A stretch of DNA of 64,000 bases from Roseomonas aeriglobus (GTDB lineage Bacteria; Pseudomonadota; Alphaproteobacteria; Sphingomonadales; Sphingomonadaceae): contig JAFHKN010000002.1 in assembly GCA_016937575.1 (NCBI GenBank), forward strand, positions 1,798,001 through 1,862,000. Reading direction: 5' to 3'. Position 1 is the first letter of the stretch; each line of letters starts with the position of its first letter. This document shows, in pieces, positions 1 to 9,984 of the stretch. A model generated the notes under the pieces. The model worked only from the letters and a program-made list of their open reading frames with translations. It searched no databases and was not told where the DNA came from. A program made the position numbers and the translations under genes.

Positions 1-331
1 CATCCTTGATCGCGCGGATCGCGCGGCACATCAGATTGTCGCGGTTGAACGCCTCCGCCCCGTCATCGCTGCGCAGGTGCGGCGGCGTATTCGGAAACAG
101 GGCGATGCACGGGATGCCGAGCGCCGAAGCCTCCTTCGCCCGCTCCGCAATCTTCGCGAGCGACCAGCGCGAGACGCCCGGCAGGCTTGCGATCGGCTCT
201 TCGTCGGCACCCTCGGTCACGAACAACGGCCAGATCAGATCGGCCGGGGTCAGCACGGTTTCGGCGTGAAGACGCCGGCTCCAGGTGGAGGCACGGGTGC
301 GGCGCAGGCGAAGCGCGGGATAGTGCGACAT
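1..331 (-). CDS. hemB: Delta-aminolevulinic acid dehydratase (porphobilinogen synthase), N-terminal part
   Basis: Condenses two 5-aminolevulinate molecules to porphobilinogen in haem biosynthesis, in the cytoplasm. Only the first 110 residues are inside the window; the gene runs off its left edge. Reading inward from ATG at 331, the protein starts MSHYPALRLRRTR and shows the family's N-terminal signatures: the Arg-rich lead, LIWPLFVTEG (about residues 36-45), SLPGVSRWSL (about 52-61) and IALFPNTPP (about 80-88). The zinc and Schiff-base lysine region is not visible. An AAGG stretch lies about 9 nt before the start. It is divergent from the lipid kinase at 411, with an 80 bp gap. Confidence 0.9.
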   Translation of the reverse strand, partial: MSHYPALRLRRTRASTWSRRLHAETVLTPADLIWPLFVTEGADEEPIASLPGVSRWSLAKIAERAKEASALGIPCIALFPNTPPHLRSDDGAEAFNRDNLMCRAIRAIKD

Positions 332-410
332 GGTGCGTGCCTTGCGCCATCGCACCCTCGGCATCAAGCGTTACGCATCCGAAATCGGGATCGAAGCGTT
401 GTAGCGGCTC

Positions 411-1292
411 ATGACCCGATTCCAGTCCGCCGCCCTGATCGTCAACGCCAAGTCCCGAAGGGGGCAGGCTCTGTTCGATCAGGCTTGCCAGGCGTTGCAG
501 GACGTCGACTTTACGGTCGATGCTCATGCGGTCGAGGACCCGAACGATCTGGAAGGGACGGTCGAACGCGCGCTGGCGAAAAAGCCGCAGCTCGTCATCT
601 TCGGCGGTGGCGACGGGACGATCAGCGGCCTGGTCGACCTGCTGGTCGGCGAGGACGTGGTGTTGGGCGTCCTGCCGCTCGGCACCGCGAACAGCTTCTG
701 CCGGACGCTCGGCATCCCGCTCGACATCCCCTCCGCCGTCCGCGTCCTGAGCGAGGGACGAGCGAAGCGGATCGACCTCGGCATGATCGACGACGATTAT
801 TTCGCCAACGCCGCGACGATGGGGATCGCACCCAAGATCGCGGAGACTGTACCGCACGACCTGAAGAAATGGCTGGGCCGCGCCGGCTATCTCAGCTGGG
901 CGGCGCTGCAATATGCCAAGTTCCGCCCCTTTCCGATCACCATCGACGACGGCAACGGTCACCCGCGCGTGATGCGCGCGGTCGAGGTGCGGATCGCCAA
1001 CGGACGCTACCACGGTGGCCAGGAAATGATGGAAGACGCGGCCATCGACAATGGCGAGATCCTGGTGGAGGTCGTTCGCGGCCACCTACGCAGCCGCCTG
1101 CTCTATAACTGGGCGGCGAATGTCTTGCGCCTGCCGCAGCGGCGCGAAAAGGTCACCGTCTTTCGCGGACAATCGATCCGCATCGACAGCGACAAACCGC
1201 GGCCGATCTCGATCGATGGCGAGGTGCTGGCGAAGACGCCGGTGACGGCCAAGGTTGCACCGGGGATCATCGAGGTGATGGTTCCGGCGTAG
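411..1292 (+). CDS. Diacylglycerol/lipid kinase family protein
   Basis: 293 aa, YegS/DgkB-like soluble lipid kinase that would phosphorylate a diacylglycerol-type lipid (substrate not deducible). The N-terminal DAGK catalytic domain opens with LIVNAKSRRGQ (residues 9-19), followed by the nucleotide-binding GGGDGT loop (65-70) and the LPLGTANSF motif just over 20 residues later. The C-terminal beta-rich part (EVRIANGRYHGG, SIDGEVL) matches the family's second domain. There is no signal peptide or membrane segment. It stops 48 bp from the convergent MATE gene and no clear terminator lies between them. Confidence 0.88.
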   Translation: MTRFQSAALIVNAKSRRGQALFDQACQALQDVDFTVDAHAVEDPNDLEGTVERALAKKPQLVIFGGGDGTISGLVDLLVGEDVVLGVLPLGTANSFCRTLGIPLDIPSAVRVLSEGRAKRIDLGMIDDDYFANAATMGIAPKIAETVPHDLKKWLGRAGYLSWAALQYAKFRPFPITIDDGNGHPRVMRAVEVRIANGRYHGGQEMMEDAAIDNGEILVEVVRGHLRSRLLYNWAANVLRLPQRREKVTVFRGQSIRIDSDKPRPISIDGEVLAKTPVTAKVAPGIIEVMVPA

Positions 1293-1340
1293 TATCGGGT
1301 GCTGCCGCAAAAGTCCGGGCGTGAGCGCGGATTGTTGCGA

Positions 1341-2822
1341 TCACCCCGTCGGATGCGACCGCCCCGCCGGCTCGGCATCGGCGTGACTCTGCTCCTCGCA
1401 ATGCTCGGGCTCGGGCGTCAGCAGCGCCCCACGCCGCCAGTTGCCGAACCGGTAATAGGCCACCGCCATCACCAGGTTCGCCGCCGACCCGGCCGGGAAG
1501 CTCCACCAGAGCGCATCCGCACCCCATGCCGGCAAGAACAGCGCGGCGAAGCCCAGGCGGACCGGGTACATGGACACGAACAGCATGATCAGCGGCGCGA
1601 TCACGGCGCCGTTCGCGCGGACGGTGGAAAACAGCACCATCGTCGCGCCAAACAGGACGAAACCCCAGGCGGCGACCAGCTGGATATGCTCGGCGATCGG
1701 CATCGCCGGGCTGTCCTGGCCCAGAAACAGCCCCAGCACCGCGCGGTCGAACACTGTCGTCACCGCAACCATCGCGCCCGTCAGCGCGACGTTGGTCAAA
1801 AGCCCCGCGCGCGTGATTTGATCGACCCGGTCCCATCGCCCCGCGCCGATGTTCTGCGCGGCCATCGCGCTGACCGCGGCGCCGATCGCCAGTGCGGGCA
1901 TCTGGATATAGGTCCACAATTGCTGCGCGACGCCATATGCCGCGACGGTATCGACCCCCTGCCGGTTGATCAGCCCCGCCATCGCCAGTCCCGCCGACGA
2001 CATGACCAGCATCTGCGCGCCCATCGGCAGCCCCTTGGTGGCGATGGTGCGTGCCAGCGGCCCATGCGGCTTCAGATAGCCAAGCTCGCCTCCACGCAAC
2101 CTGAGCGGCAGGTCCTTGGCATAGACGTACAGGATCAGGCAGGCGAGCGAGACGTGGTTGGCGATCAGCGTCGCCGTCGCAGACCCGGCGATGCCCATCC
2201 TGGGAAACGGGCCGATCCCGGCGATGAAGAAGGGATTGAGCCCGGCATCGATCACGACGCTCAGCGCCATGAACCAGAAGGGCGTCGTGGAATCGCCTGT
2301 CCCGCGCAACCCCATCATCACCAGCACGACCATCATTGATGCCGGCAGACCGAGGAAGATGACGCGCAGATAAGCCAGCGCGAGCGGGAAGGCGCCGCCC
2401 GGCGTGGCGAGCCACGTCAGGATCTGCGGTGCGAACAGCCACCCGAGCGCCGCAATGATCACCGCGCCGCCCAGTACCAGCCCGACTGCGGTCCCGAACG
2501 CCCGCCGCGCCGCCTCGATATCGCCCCGCCCGATCGCCTGACCGACCAGAATGGTCGCCGCCATACCGAAACCGAACACCGCGCCGAACATCAGGAACAT
2601 GATGATATTGGCGTTCGATGTCGCCGCCAGCGCCGCCTCGCCCAGGAAGTGCCCGACCCAGATCGTGTTGATCGATCCGTTCAGCGACTGGAGAATGTTG
2701 CTGCCGAGCGTCGGAAGGGCAAAGGCAAGCAACGTGCCGGCGATCGGGCCTGACGTCAGGTCGCGGCCGTTGCCGCGGCCCGGCGAAGGCGACGATGTCG
2801 GTACAGCTTCGACCTCGGTCAC
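1341..2822 (-). CDS. MATE family efflux transporter
   Basis: About 493 aa inner-membrane antiporter of the multidrug and toxin extrusion family, with about 12 hydrophobic segments in two homologous halves (for example LLAFALPTLGSNILQSLNG and MIVVGQAIG-like turns). I placed the start at GTG 2822, because AAGGAA sits 8 nt upstream. An in-frame TTG at 2855 lies inside a repeat element and would add 11 unlikely residues. The C-terminus ends in a charged tail (EPEHCEEQSHADAEP). Substrate unknown. It is downstream of valS, but 145 bp and an inverted repeat pair separate them, so cotranscription is doubtful. Confidence 0.9.
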   Translation of the reverse strand: MTEVEAVPTSSPSPGRGNGRDLTSGPIAGTLLAFALPTLGSNILQSLNGSINTIWVGHFLGEAALAATSNANIIMFLMFGAVFGFGMAATILVGQAIGRGDIEAARRAFGTAVGLVLGGAVIIAALGWLFAPQILTWLATPGGAFPLALAYLRVIFLGLPASMMVVLVMMGLRGTGDSTTPFWFMALSVVIDAGLNPFFIAGIGPFPRMGIAGSATATLIANHVSLACLILYVYAKDLPLRLRGGELGYLKPHGPLARTIATKGLPMGAQMLVMSSAGLAMAGLINRQGVDTVAAYGVAQQLWTYIQMPALAIGAAVSAMAAQNIGAGRWDRVDQITRAGLLTNVALTGAMVAVTTVFDRAVLGLFLGQDSPAMPIAEHIQLVAAWGFVLFGATMVLFSTVRANGAVIAPLIMLFVSMYPVRLGFAALFLPAWGADALWWSFPAGSAANLVMAVAYYRFGNWRRGALLTPEPEHCEEQSHADAEPAGRSHPTG

Positions 2823-2841
2823 GACACGCCGTTCCTTTTCG

Positions 2842-2962
2842 ATCCTCCCCTGCAAGGGGAGGTGGCAGGCCGAAGGCCTGACGGAGGGGTGTTACGCTTT
2901 CCGGATAGCGGGACACCCCTCCACCATCCTTCGGATGGTCCCCCTCCCCTTGCAGGGGAGGA
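2842..2962. repeat. Inverted pair of REP-like elements (gene-less copy of the DUF559-flanking repeat)
   Basis: Two about 49 bp units in opposite orientation (2842-2891 and 2914-2962), 22 bp apart. Each has a CCTCCCC-TGCA-type hairpin closed by GGGGAGG, then a second hairpin with a GAA loop (stem CAGGCC/GGCCTG in one, ACCATCC/GGATGGT in the other), then GGAGGGGTG. The stems differ but pair perfectly, so structure is conserved over sequence. The same element brackets the DUF559 gene at 55195-55664. Lies between valS and the MATE gene. Confidence 0.8.
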
Positions 2963-2967
2963 CGTAT

Positions 2968-5643
2968 TTAGCCCAACCGCCCCAGCGCTGCCGTCAGCCG
3001 CTCGGCCTCCGCCGATTTCTCGGCATGATCGGCCTTGGCCTTCTCGACCGCCTCGGGCTTCGCGCGTTCGACGAAGCTCGGGTTGCCGAGACGCCCGGCC
3101 AGCGCATCGCGTTCCTTCTCCGCCGCCGCGATCGCCTTCGTCAGGCGCGCGCGTTCGGCAGCGAGGTCGATGACGTCGCCCAGCGGAAGGACGAACGTCG
3201 CCTCGTCGACGACGATCTGAAGCGCACCGCCTTCGGGTGCGGCCCCCTCCGCCCGGTCAATCCGCGCGAGCCGCGCGATGACCGCGGCCTGCGACGTCAA
3301 TCGCGTCTCGGTCGCCGCCGAAGCGTCGCGGACATGCACCGGCAGGCGCGCGCCCGGCGGTACGTTGAGTTCGGTACGAGCCGCGCGGACTTCGCTCACC
3401 AGCCGGATCAGCCATTCGATTTCCGCCGCGGCTTCGGGATCGAGTGCCCGCGCGTCCGCCATCGGCCATTTCGCGACGATCAGGTCGTAGTCGCGTGCCC
3501 CCATCGCATGCCACAGTTCTTCGGTGATGAAGGGCATGAACGGATGGAGCAGCACCAGGATCTGGTCGAGCACCCAGCCCGCCACCGCGCGCGTCTCATC
3601 GACGCCGGCGACGCCCTCGCCCTGCAGGACCGGCTTGATGAGTTCGAGATACCAGTCGCAGAAGCGGCTCCAGACGAACTGGTAGATCGCATCCGCCGCG
3701 CCGTCGAAACGGTAATCGGCCAGCGCCAGGTCGACCGCCTGGATCGTCTGCACCGTCTCCGCGACGATCCACTTGTTGACTGCCAGCGTCGCGACCGGCG
3801 GCTCCAGCGTCGTCGATGCGACGATCCCGTTCGACTGGCAGAAGCGGCTGGCATTCCACAGCTTGGTCGCGAAATTGCGGTATCCCTCGACCCGCTTCTC
3901 ATCCATCTTGATGTCGCGGCCCTGGCTTTCCATCGCCGCCATGAAGAAGCGCAGCGCGTCGGCGCCGTAACTGTCGATCAACCCCAGCGGGTTGACGACA
4001 TTGCCCTTCGACTTCGACATCTTCGCGCCATCGGCGGCGCGGACAAGACCGTGCAGGTAGAGCGTGCGGAACGGCACGTCCTTCAGGAAATGCATCCCCT
4101 GCATCATCATCCGCGCGTCCCAAAAGAACAGGATGTCGAAGCCGGAGATTAGCACGTCGTTAGGATAGCGGCGCTCCCACTCGCCCGTCGCATCCGGCCA
4201 CCCCATCGTCGCGAACGGCCACAGCGCGGACGAGAACCAGGTGTCGAGCACGTCCGGGTCGCGGGTCAATGCGACGCCCTCACCCGCCTGCGCCTGCGCC
4301 TCTTCCTCGGTTTCCGCGACATAGGCCTTACCATCGGCGTCGAACCACGCCGGGATCTGGTGCCCCCACCACAGCTGGCGGCTGACGCACCACGGCTGGA
4401 TGTTCTCCATCCAGTTGAAGAAGGTCTTTTCCCACGTCTTGGGCACGATCTGGATGCGTCCGTCGCGCACCGCCTCGACCGGGCCCTTGGCCAGCGTCGC
4501 GGCATCGACATACCATTGGTCGGTCAGCCACGGTTCGATGACCACGCCCGATCGGTCGCCATAGGGCGTCTGGATCGTCCGCGGTTCGGCGTCATGCTCG
4601 GCGCCGTCCTTGTCGGTGTGCGGGATCAGGACGCCGTCGTCCTTCAGCCGCGCAACGACCGCCTTGCGCGCGTCTGCGGTCGACAGGCCCAGGAACTCGG
4701 TCGGGATCAGCCCATCCGCGGTCTGGACGATGCGCGCCTTGGCATCGAGCATGTTGAGCATGTCGCGCGCGGCGATCCCGGCGCGCTTGCCGACCTCGAA
4801 ATCGTTGAAGTCGTGACCCGGCGTGATCTTCACCGCACCCGACCCCAGTTCCGGATCGGCATGTTCGTCGGCGACGATCGGGATCAGGCGCCCGGTGATC
4901 GGCAGGCGCACCTGGCGACCGATCAGCGCGGTGTAGCGCGCGTCCTCGGGATGCACCGCGACCGCCATGTCGGCCAGCATCGTCTCCGGCCGGGTCGTCG
5001 CAACCTCGATATGCCCCGACCCGTCGGCGAGCGGATAGCGCAGGCGCCAGAAGCTGCCCTTCACTTCGCGCGTCTCGACCTCCAGATCGCTGATCGCGGT
5101 GCCCAGACCCGGGTCCCAGTTCACGAGGCGCTTGTCGCGGTAGAGCAGGCCCTGGCGGTGCAGCTCGACGAAGACCTTCAGCACGGCCTTCGAAAAGCCG
5201 GGGTCCATCGTGAACCGCTCGTTCTCCCAGTCCATCGAGCAGCCCAGGCGCCGCAGCTGCGACGTGATCTCGCCGCCGCTCTCCGCCTTCCATTGCCACA
5301 CGCGGTCGATGAAGGCCTCGCGCGTGAAGTCGGTCCGCTTCTCGCCCGCGGCGTTCATCTGGCGTTCGACGACCATCTGAGTCGCGATGCCGGCGTGGTC
5401 GGTGCCGACCACCCACAGCGCATCCTTGCCCTTCAACCGTGCGTGACGGACCAGAATGTCCTGCAACGTGTTGTCGAGCGCGTGGCCGATGTGGAGGCTG
5501 CCCGTGACGTTGGGCGGCGGGTTGACGATCGTCCAGGGCTCGGCATTCGGGCGGTCGGGGCGGAACTGGCCGCTCCCCTCCCAATGCGCATACCATTTCG
5601 CCTCGATGGCGGCGGGATCGAAAGTCTTTGCGAGTTCGGTCAT
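2968..5643 (-). CDS. valS: Valyl-tRNA synthetase
   Basis: 891 aa class Ia synthetase charging tRNA-Val in the cytoplasm. The HIGH motif is at residues 51-54 (GSLHIGH) and KMSKS at 541-545. The CP1 editing domain lies between them, and the C-terminus (from about 820) is the Ala/Glu-rich coiled-coil arm of bacterial ValRS. I chose ATG 5643 ([10 protein letters not shown]), the usual family N-terminus; an ATG at 5655 and a TTG at 5661 are in frame, and none has a convincing ribosome site. In relatives valS commonly follows popZ; here a peptidase and a photoreceptor kinase lie between. Confidence 0.97.
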   Translation of the reverse strand: MTELAKTFDPAAIEAKWYAHWEGSGQFRPDRPNAEPWTIVNPPPNVTGSLHIGHALDNTLQDILVRHARLKGKDALWVVGTDHAGIATQMVVERQMNAAGEKRTDFTREAFIDRVWQWKAESGGEITSQLRRLGCSMDWENERFTMDPGFSKAVLKVFVELHRQGLLYRDKRLVNWDPGLGTAISDLEVETREVKGSFWRLRYPLADGSGHIEVATTRPETMLADMAVAVHPEDARYTALIGRQVRLPITGRLIPIVADEHADPELGSGAVKITPGHDFNDFEVGKRAGIAARDMLNMLDAKARIVQTADGLIPTEFLGLSTADARKAVVARLKDDGVLIPHTDKDGAEHDAEPRTIQTPYGDRSGVVIEPWLTDQWYVDAATLAKGPVEAVRDGRIQIVPKTWEKTFFNWMENIQPWCVSRQLWWGHQIPAWFDADGKAYVAETEEEAQAQAGEGVALTRDPDVLDTWFSSALWPFATMGWPDATGEWERRYPNDVLISGFDILFFWDARMMMQGMHFLKDVPFRTLYLHGLVRAADGAKMSKSKGNVVNPLGLIDSYGADALRFFMAAMESQGRDIKMDEKRVEGYRNFATKLWNASRFCQSNGIVASTTLEPPVATLAVNKWIVAETVQTIQAVDLALADYRFDGAADAIYQFVWSRFCDWYLELIKPVLQGEGVAGVDETRAVAGWVLDQILVLLHPFMPFITEELWHAMGARDYDLIVAKWPMADARALDPEAAAEIEWLIRLVSEVRAARTELNVPPGARLPVHVRDASAATETRLTSQAAVIARLARIDRAEGAAPEGGALQIVVDEATFVLPLGDVIDLAAERARLTKAIAAAEKERDALAGRLGNPSFVERAKPEAVEKAKADHAEKSAEAERLTAALGRLG

Positions 5644-5686
5644 GCGAGGGCCCATAACCAAGGTAAGGGTCCTCGCACCACCCCCG

Positions 5687-7732
5687 TTATCGCGCGGTCT
5701 TCGCCGTCCACCGGTTCAGCCAGCCGAGCACCTCGCCATACCATTGGCGCGAGTTCTTGGCCTTCAGCACCCAGTGGTTCTCGTCAGGGAACACAACGAG
5801 CCGCGAGGGAATATTGCGGCGCTGGAGCGCGGTGAAGCTTGCCAGCCCCTGGGTGTAGGGGATGCGGAAGTCCTTTTCCCCGGTGATGACCAGCATCGGC
5901 GTCTGCCATTTGGCGACGTGGTTCACCGGGTTCCAGCGCTCGAACGCCTCGGGATCCTCGAAATACGCCTTGCCGCCGTGTTCCCATTCGTCGAACCAGA
6001 GTTCTTCGGTTTCATAGGCCATGGCGCGGGCATCGAAGACGCCGTCGTGCTGGACCAGGCACTTGAACCGGTCGGGCCACTGACCCGCGATCCAGTTCAT
6101 CATATAGCCGCCATAGGACGCGCCGAGCGCACAGGCGTTGTCCGCGTCGAGCCAGCTGAACCTGCTCGTCGCCGCGGCGAGCCCCTTCTGCAAGTCCTCC
6201 AGCGGCCAACCGCCCCAGTTGTTGCGGATCGCATCGGTGAAGGCCTGGCCGTAACCGGTCGAGCCATGGAAATCGACCGCCACCAGTCCGTAGCCCGCAC
6301 CCGCGAACACCGCCGGATTCCAGCGATAGGACCAGCTATTGTTGCTCGAACCCTGCGGACCGCCGTGCACCATATAGGCGATCGGCACCTTGCCGGAGCT
6401 GCCGGCGGGTTTCACCGCATAGCCCCACACGGTGTCGTTGTTCGCCCCTGCAAAGCTGAAGCGCGTGACGGTCGGCCAGTCGATGTCCTTCAGCTTGTCG
6501 GCATTGACGCTGGTCAGGCGCGTGGTGCGCCTGCCGTCGACACGGTAGAAGTCATCCGGCGCGACGAGGCTGTTCATCGCATAGACGAAACCCTTTGCGG
6601 TCGGCACCACGGCGGTCACATTGCCCTGCTGCGTCAGCCGCGTGACCTTGCCGCTTGCCGCGTCGACCGACCACACCGGATTCTCCTGCGTGTCCTGTGC
6701 GGTCACCAGAATACGCTTGCTGTCGGGTGTCCACGCGATCGATTCGACCGAGCGGTCCCAGCCGCTCGTCAGCGCGCGGACCTGCCCGGTCTGCAGGTCG
6801 CGAACCATCAGCGTCAGCTTGTCCGCCTCATAGGTCGGCCGTGCCATTGCCGCCCAGGCGAGCCAGCGACCATCGGGCGACACGCTCGGGAAATTGTCGG
6901 TCGCGTCGTTCGCATCGGTCAGGTTGGTCGGTGCGGCCGATCCGTCGGCAGGGGCCGAGAAGATGTCGAGGTTTGTCGAAGTCGCTTCAATCCGCCCCGC
7001 CTCTCGCAGCGCGAAATAGACGGTGCGCCCGTCCTGGCTCCACGCCACCTCCTCACCGCCGCCGAACGGCTTGGACGGCGTGTCGCCGAGCAACTTGCCC
7101 GTTATCGCAACGCCGTCGCCCGGCGCGCCATCGGCCCCCAGCGGCAGGACGAACAGCTGCGACCGGTTCCCATCGGCCCATGTATCCCAGTGACGCACGA
7201 ACAGCTGGTCATAGGTCCGCGCCGAGCCGGCGTTCGGGTCCTTCTTCTCCATCGCCGGCGCCAGACTCGGCGCGCCGGGCTTGCGATCGGCCCAGATCAG
7301 GATCTTGTCGCCGGTCGGCGCGACCTTGAACCCGCCGAAGCCACCCTGGAACCCGGTCAGCTTGCGTGCCTGGCCACCGCCGAGCGCGATCGCCCACACC
7401 GCATCGTCGCCGCCCTTGTCCGACTGGAAATAGACGGTGTCGCCGACGATCTGCGGGCTGGTCTCATTGACGTCCGCTTCTGCTGCCAGTTTCTCCGGCA
7501 CCGCGCCCTTGCGGGTCAGGTCGAGGCGCCAAAGGTCGAACCGGCCCCGATTGGCGGCGAGATCGGTTTCGCGCTGTTGCCAGACGAGCCAACGGCCGTC
7601 CTTCGACACGACGGGCGACGACACGCGCGACAGCATCGTCACGTCGTCGATCGTCAATTGGCGGGCGTGCGCCGGGGAGGATACGGCGGCGGCGGAAAGC
7701 AGCGCGGTAGCTGCGAGCAGGAAGTGCTTCAT
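5687..7732 (-). CDS. S9 family (acylaminoacyl-/dipeptidyl-peptidase-like) serine peptidase, exported
   Basis: 681 aa. Signal peptide [23 protein letters not shown] (1-23), then a WD40-like beta-propeller with repeated [13 protein letters not shown] blades, then a C-terminal alpha/beta hydrolase. The catalytic triad is visible: Ser539 in GASYGGYM, Asp621 in GEKDFRIP and His653 in DENHWVL. Prolyl-oligopeptidase-family enzymes of this form cleave short peptides in the periplasm. The start at 7732 is fixed by the signal peptide. It lies 28 nt after the LOV kinase and 43 nt before valS, so it probably belongs to the same transcript. Confidence 0.93.
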   Translation of the reverse strand: MKHFLLAATALLSAAAVSSPAHARQLTIDDVTMLSRVSSPVVSKDGRWLVWQQRETDLAANRGRFDLWRLDLTRKGAVPEKLAAEADVNETSPQIVGDTVYFQSDKGGDDAVWAIALGGGQARKLTGFQGGFGGFKVAPTGDKILIWADRKPGAPSLAPAMEKKDPNAGSARTYDQLFVRHWDTWADGNRSQLFVLPLGADGAPGDGVAITGKLLGDTPSKPFGGGEEVAWSQDGRTVYFALREAGRIEATSTNLDIFSAPADGSAAPTNLTDANDATDNFPSVSPDGRWLAWAAMARPTYEADKLTLMVRDLQTGQVRALTSGWDRSVESIAWTPDSKRILVTAQDTQENPVWSVDAASGKVTRLTQQGNVTAVVPTAKGFVYAMNSLVAPDDFYRVDGRRTTRLTSVNADKLKDIDWPTVTRFSFAGANNDTVWGYAVKPAGSSGKVPIAYMVHGGPQGSSNNSWSYRWNPAVFAGAGYGLVAVDFHGSTGYGQAFTDAIRNNWGGWPLEDLQKGLAAATSRFSWLDADNACALGASYGGYMMNWIAGQWPDRFKCLVQHDGVFDARAMAYETEELWFDEWEHGGKAYFEDPEAFERWNPVNHVAKWQTPMLVITGEKDFRIPYTQGLASFTALQRRNIPSRLVVFPDENHWVLKAKNSRQWYGEVLGWLNRWTAKTAR

Positions 7733-7760
7733 GGGCGGCAGGTGTACTCCAGCCGCCGCG

Positions 7761-9380
7761 TCAGACAACCCCGTTAGGCCCCTCCAGCAACGTCCTGATC
7801 CGCTGGGCAAGTTCTGCGCGGCGATAGGGCTTGCGCACCAGGTCGAACGCCTGGCTTTCGGCGTCGAGCGCGCGGTCGGAATAGCCGGTCGTCAGCAGGA
7901 TCGGCATGGCCGGCATGCGACGGCGCACTTCCTTCGCCAGTTCGACGCCGTTGATCCCGCCGGGCATGACGATGTCGGTAAAGATCAGGCGGAAGTCGCT
8001 GTCGTGGTCGAGCAGGTCGATCGCCTTGCTCGCGCTGGGGCAGTGGACGACGTCATAGCCGAGATCCTCAAGGATCGCGCGACCGAGCTGCGCGATCTCC
8101 TCCTGATCCTCGACCATCAGGATGCGCTCGCCCTGCCCGCGCGTCTGGCTGGCCTGCAGCTTCTCCGGTTCGACGATGCCGCGCGCGCGCGGGAAGAACA
8201 GCGCGACGCGGGCGCCCTTCCCCTCCACGTTTTCGGCATGGACGGCGCCGCCCGACTGGCGAACGAAGCCATAGACCATCGACAGGCCGAGCCCGGTGCC
8301 CTTGCCGACTTCCTTGGTCGAGAAAAACGGGTCGAAAATCCGGTCGATCTGGTCGACGTCGAACCCCTTGCCGTCGTCGGTCACCGCGATGCGAACATAT
8401 TCGCCCGGCTCCAACCCCGGCGCCAGTGGCTGGTCGGCGGTCGACACGACATTGTCGGTTTCGATCGTCACTTCACCCTTGCCGTCGACGGCATCGCGCG
8501 CGTTCGACACAAGGTTGAGCAGCGCCATTTCCGCCTGGACGGGATCGACGCGGGCGTTCCACAGCTCTTCCTGGAAATGGCGGCGAACATCGACGCCGTC
8601 GCCCACGTTGCGGTCGATGATCGTGCCGAAATCGCTGATCAGCGTATTCAGGTTGAGCAATCGGTCCCGCAGTTCCTGCTTGCGCGCGAACGCGAGCAGT
8701 TGCTGAGTCAGTGTCGCGCCGCGATTGGCTGCCATGCCGATCGCTTCGACGGCCCGGCGCGACGCCCGGTCGTTGGCGTCGATCCGGCCCTCCAGCATGT
8801 CGACATAGCCGAGCACGACCTGGAGCAGATTGTTGAAATCATGCGCGATCCCGCCGGTCAGCTTGCCGACGGCTTCCATCTTCTGCGCCTGATGAAGCGC
8901 GTCCTCCGCCTCCTTGCGGCGCGAGATGTCGAGCTGGCTGCCGAAGAAATACAGCAGCTTGCCGTCGTCGCCGAACACCGGCGATACGAACAACGCGTTC
9001 CAGAAGGTCGACCCGTTCTTGCGATAATTCAGAACCTCGACCGCGACTTCTTCGCGGTTGCGGATCGCCTCGCGAACCTGGTCGATCGCGTCGCAGTTGG
9101 TTTCCGGACCCTGCAGGAACCGGCAATTGCGGCCGATGATCTCGTCCAGCTGGTACCCGGTCATCCGCGAGAACGCGTTGTTGCAGAAGACGATCGGATT
9201 GTCGTCCTGGTTCGGATCGGTGACGATCATCGGCATCCGCGTCGTTTCGACCGCGGCGAAGAAGATGTCGTGCGACGAACTCTTGGTCGGCGTGCTCGGA
9301 TCGCTCAGCCGCGGCGCAGGCGGCATTCGACTGTGGGTGCTCGTCAGGTCTTTTTCGGGAGGTGACGGGGCGCCGGGCAT
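7761..9380 (-). CDS. LOV-domain hybrid histidine kinase (blue-light sensor)
   Basis: 539 aa soluble sensor. The LOV/PAS domain (about 38-150) has the flavin-binding GRNCRFLQG motif with photoactive Cys86. A HisKA dimerisation domain follows, with phosphoacceptor His180 in GGIAHDFNN. The HATPase domain carries the N-box (Asn293 in NLVSNARDA), DDGKGF and GTGLGLS. A C-terminal receiver (about 418-535) has VEDQ, Asp469 in FTDIVMPGG and Lys in VRKPY. LOV-HK-REC proteins are known blue-light photoreceptors that form a cysteinyl-flavin adduct. There are no membrane segments. It lies 38 nt downstream of popZ. No separate response regulator or Hpt is adjacent, so the output is unknown. Confidence 0.93.
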   Translation of the reverse strand: MPGAPSPPEKDLTSTHSRMPPAPRLSDPSTPTKSSSHDIFFAAVETTRMPMIVTDPNQDDNPIVFCNNAFSRMTGYQLDEIIGRNCRFLQGPETNCDAIDQVREAIRNREEVAVEVLNYRKNGSTFWNALFVSPVFGDDGKLLYFFGSQLDISRRKEAEDALHQAQKMEAVGKLTGGIAHDFNNLLQVVLGYVDMLEGRIDANDRASRRAVEAIGMAANRGATLTQQLLAFARKQELRDRLLNLNTLISDFGTIIDRNVGDGVDVRRHFQEELWNARVDPVQAEMALLNLVSNARDAVDGKGEVTIETDNVVSTADQPLAPGLEPGEYVRIAVTDDGKGFDVDQIDRIFDPFFSTKEVGKGTGLGLSMVYGFVRQSGGAVHAENVEGKGARVALFFPRARGIVEPEKLQASQTRGQGERILMVEDQEEIAQLGRAILEDLGYDVVHCPSASKAIDLLDHDSDFRLIFTDIVMPGGINGVELAKEVRRRMPAMPILLTTGYSDRALDAESQAFDLVRKPYRRAELAQRIRTLLEGPNGVV

Positions 9381-9418
9381 CCGGTTAGTAACTCACGTGT
9401 CTGTCAGGGGTTGCCCGC

Positions 9419-9958
9419 TTAAAGACCACGGCCGGAAATACGAGCGATTTCCTTGGCCACCATCGTTTCGACGATAGACGGCAGGTTGGTGTCGAGCCAT
9501 TCGCGCAGCATCGGGCGCAGCATCTCGCGCACCAGTCCTTCCAACGTGTCGCTGCCGGCGACGTCGGGCTTCACCACCAGGCGCGACAACGCCTCCAGGG
9601 GGCTGCGCGATGCCTCTACCGTGTCGGGGGACACGATCGAATCCGCCCGCGCCGTAGCGGCCGAGGATGGCATCGGGGTCGGCGCGGGGGTCGGATCGAC
9701 GGCAGGTGGCGTCCGCATCGGGCGAATGGTGTCGCGGCGGACCGTCGGCTCCGCGGTCGGAAAGGGCGCGCGTTCCGACAGCTCGAGAACCTCGTCCGAA
9801 TCGCCGTCGTCGTCGAGCGGATCGTCCTGCGCCACGATCGGTCGCGGTGCGGCGCGACGCGTCCGGCTGTTGCCGGCAGGCGTCTCGCTTTCCTCGATCA
9901 CCCGTTTGATCGAGGAAAGGATTTCCTCCATCGTCGGTTCGCTACTGACATCGCCCAT
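9419..9958 (-). CDS. popZ: PopZ-family (DUF2497) polar organising protein
   Basis: 179 aa. The N-terminal helix MEEILSSIKRVIEE (residues 10-23) and the C-terminal helical block (about 118-179; LEGLVREMLRPMLREWLDTNLPS) are the two conserved ends of the PopZ/DUF2497 family. They are joined by an acidic, Pro-rich disordered linker (about 35-115). In Caulobacter the protein self-assembles at the cell pole and anchors the centromere complex; that role is transferred here by family. Lies 26 nt after tolC and 38 nt before the LOV kinase. Confidence 0.88.
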   Translation of the reverse strand: MGDVSSEPTMEEILSSIKRVIEESETPAGNSRTRRAAPRPIVAQDDPLDDDGDSDEVLELSERAPFPTAEPTVRRDTIRPMRTPPAVDPTPAPTPMPSSAATARADSIVSPDTVEASRSPLEALSRLVVKPDVAGSDTLEGLVREMLRPMLREWLDTNLPSIVETMVAKEIARISGRGL

Positions 9959-9984
9959 GCCGACAGGCCCCCGACGGAACGTGG

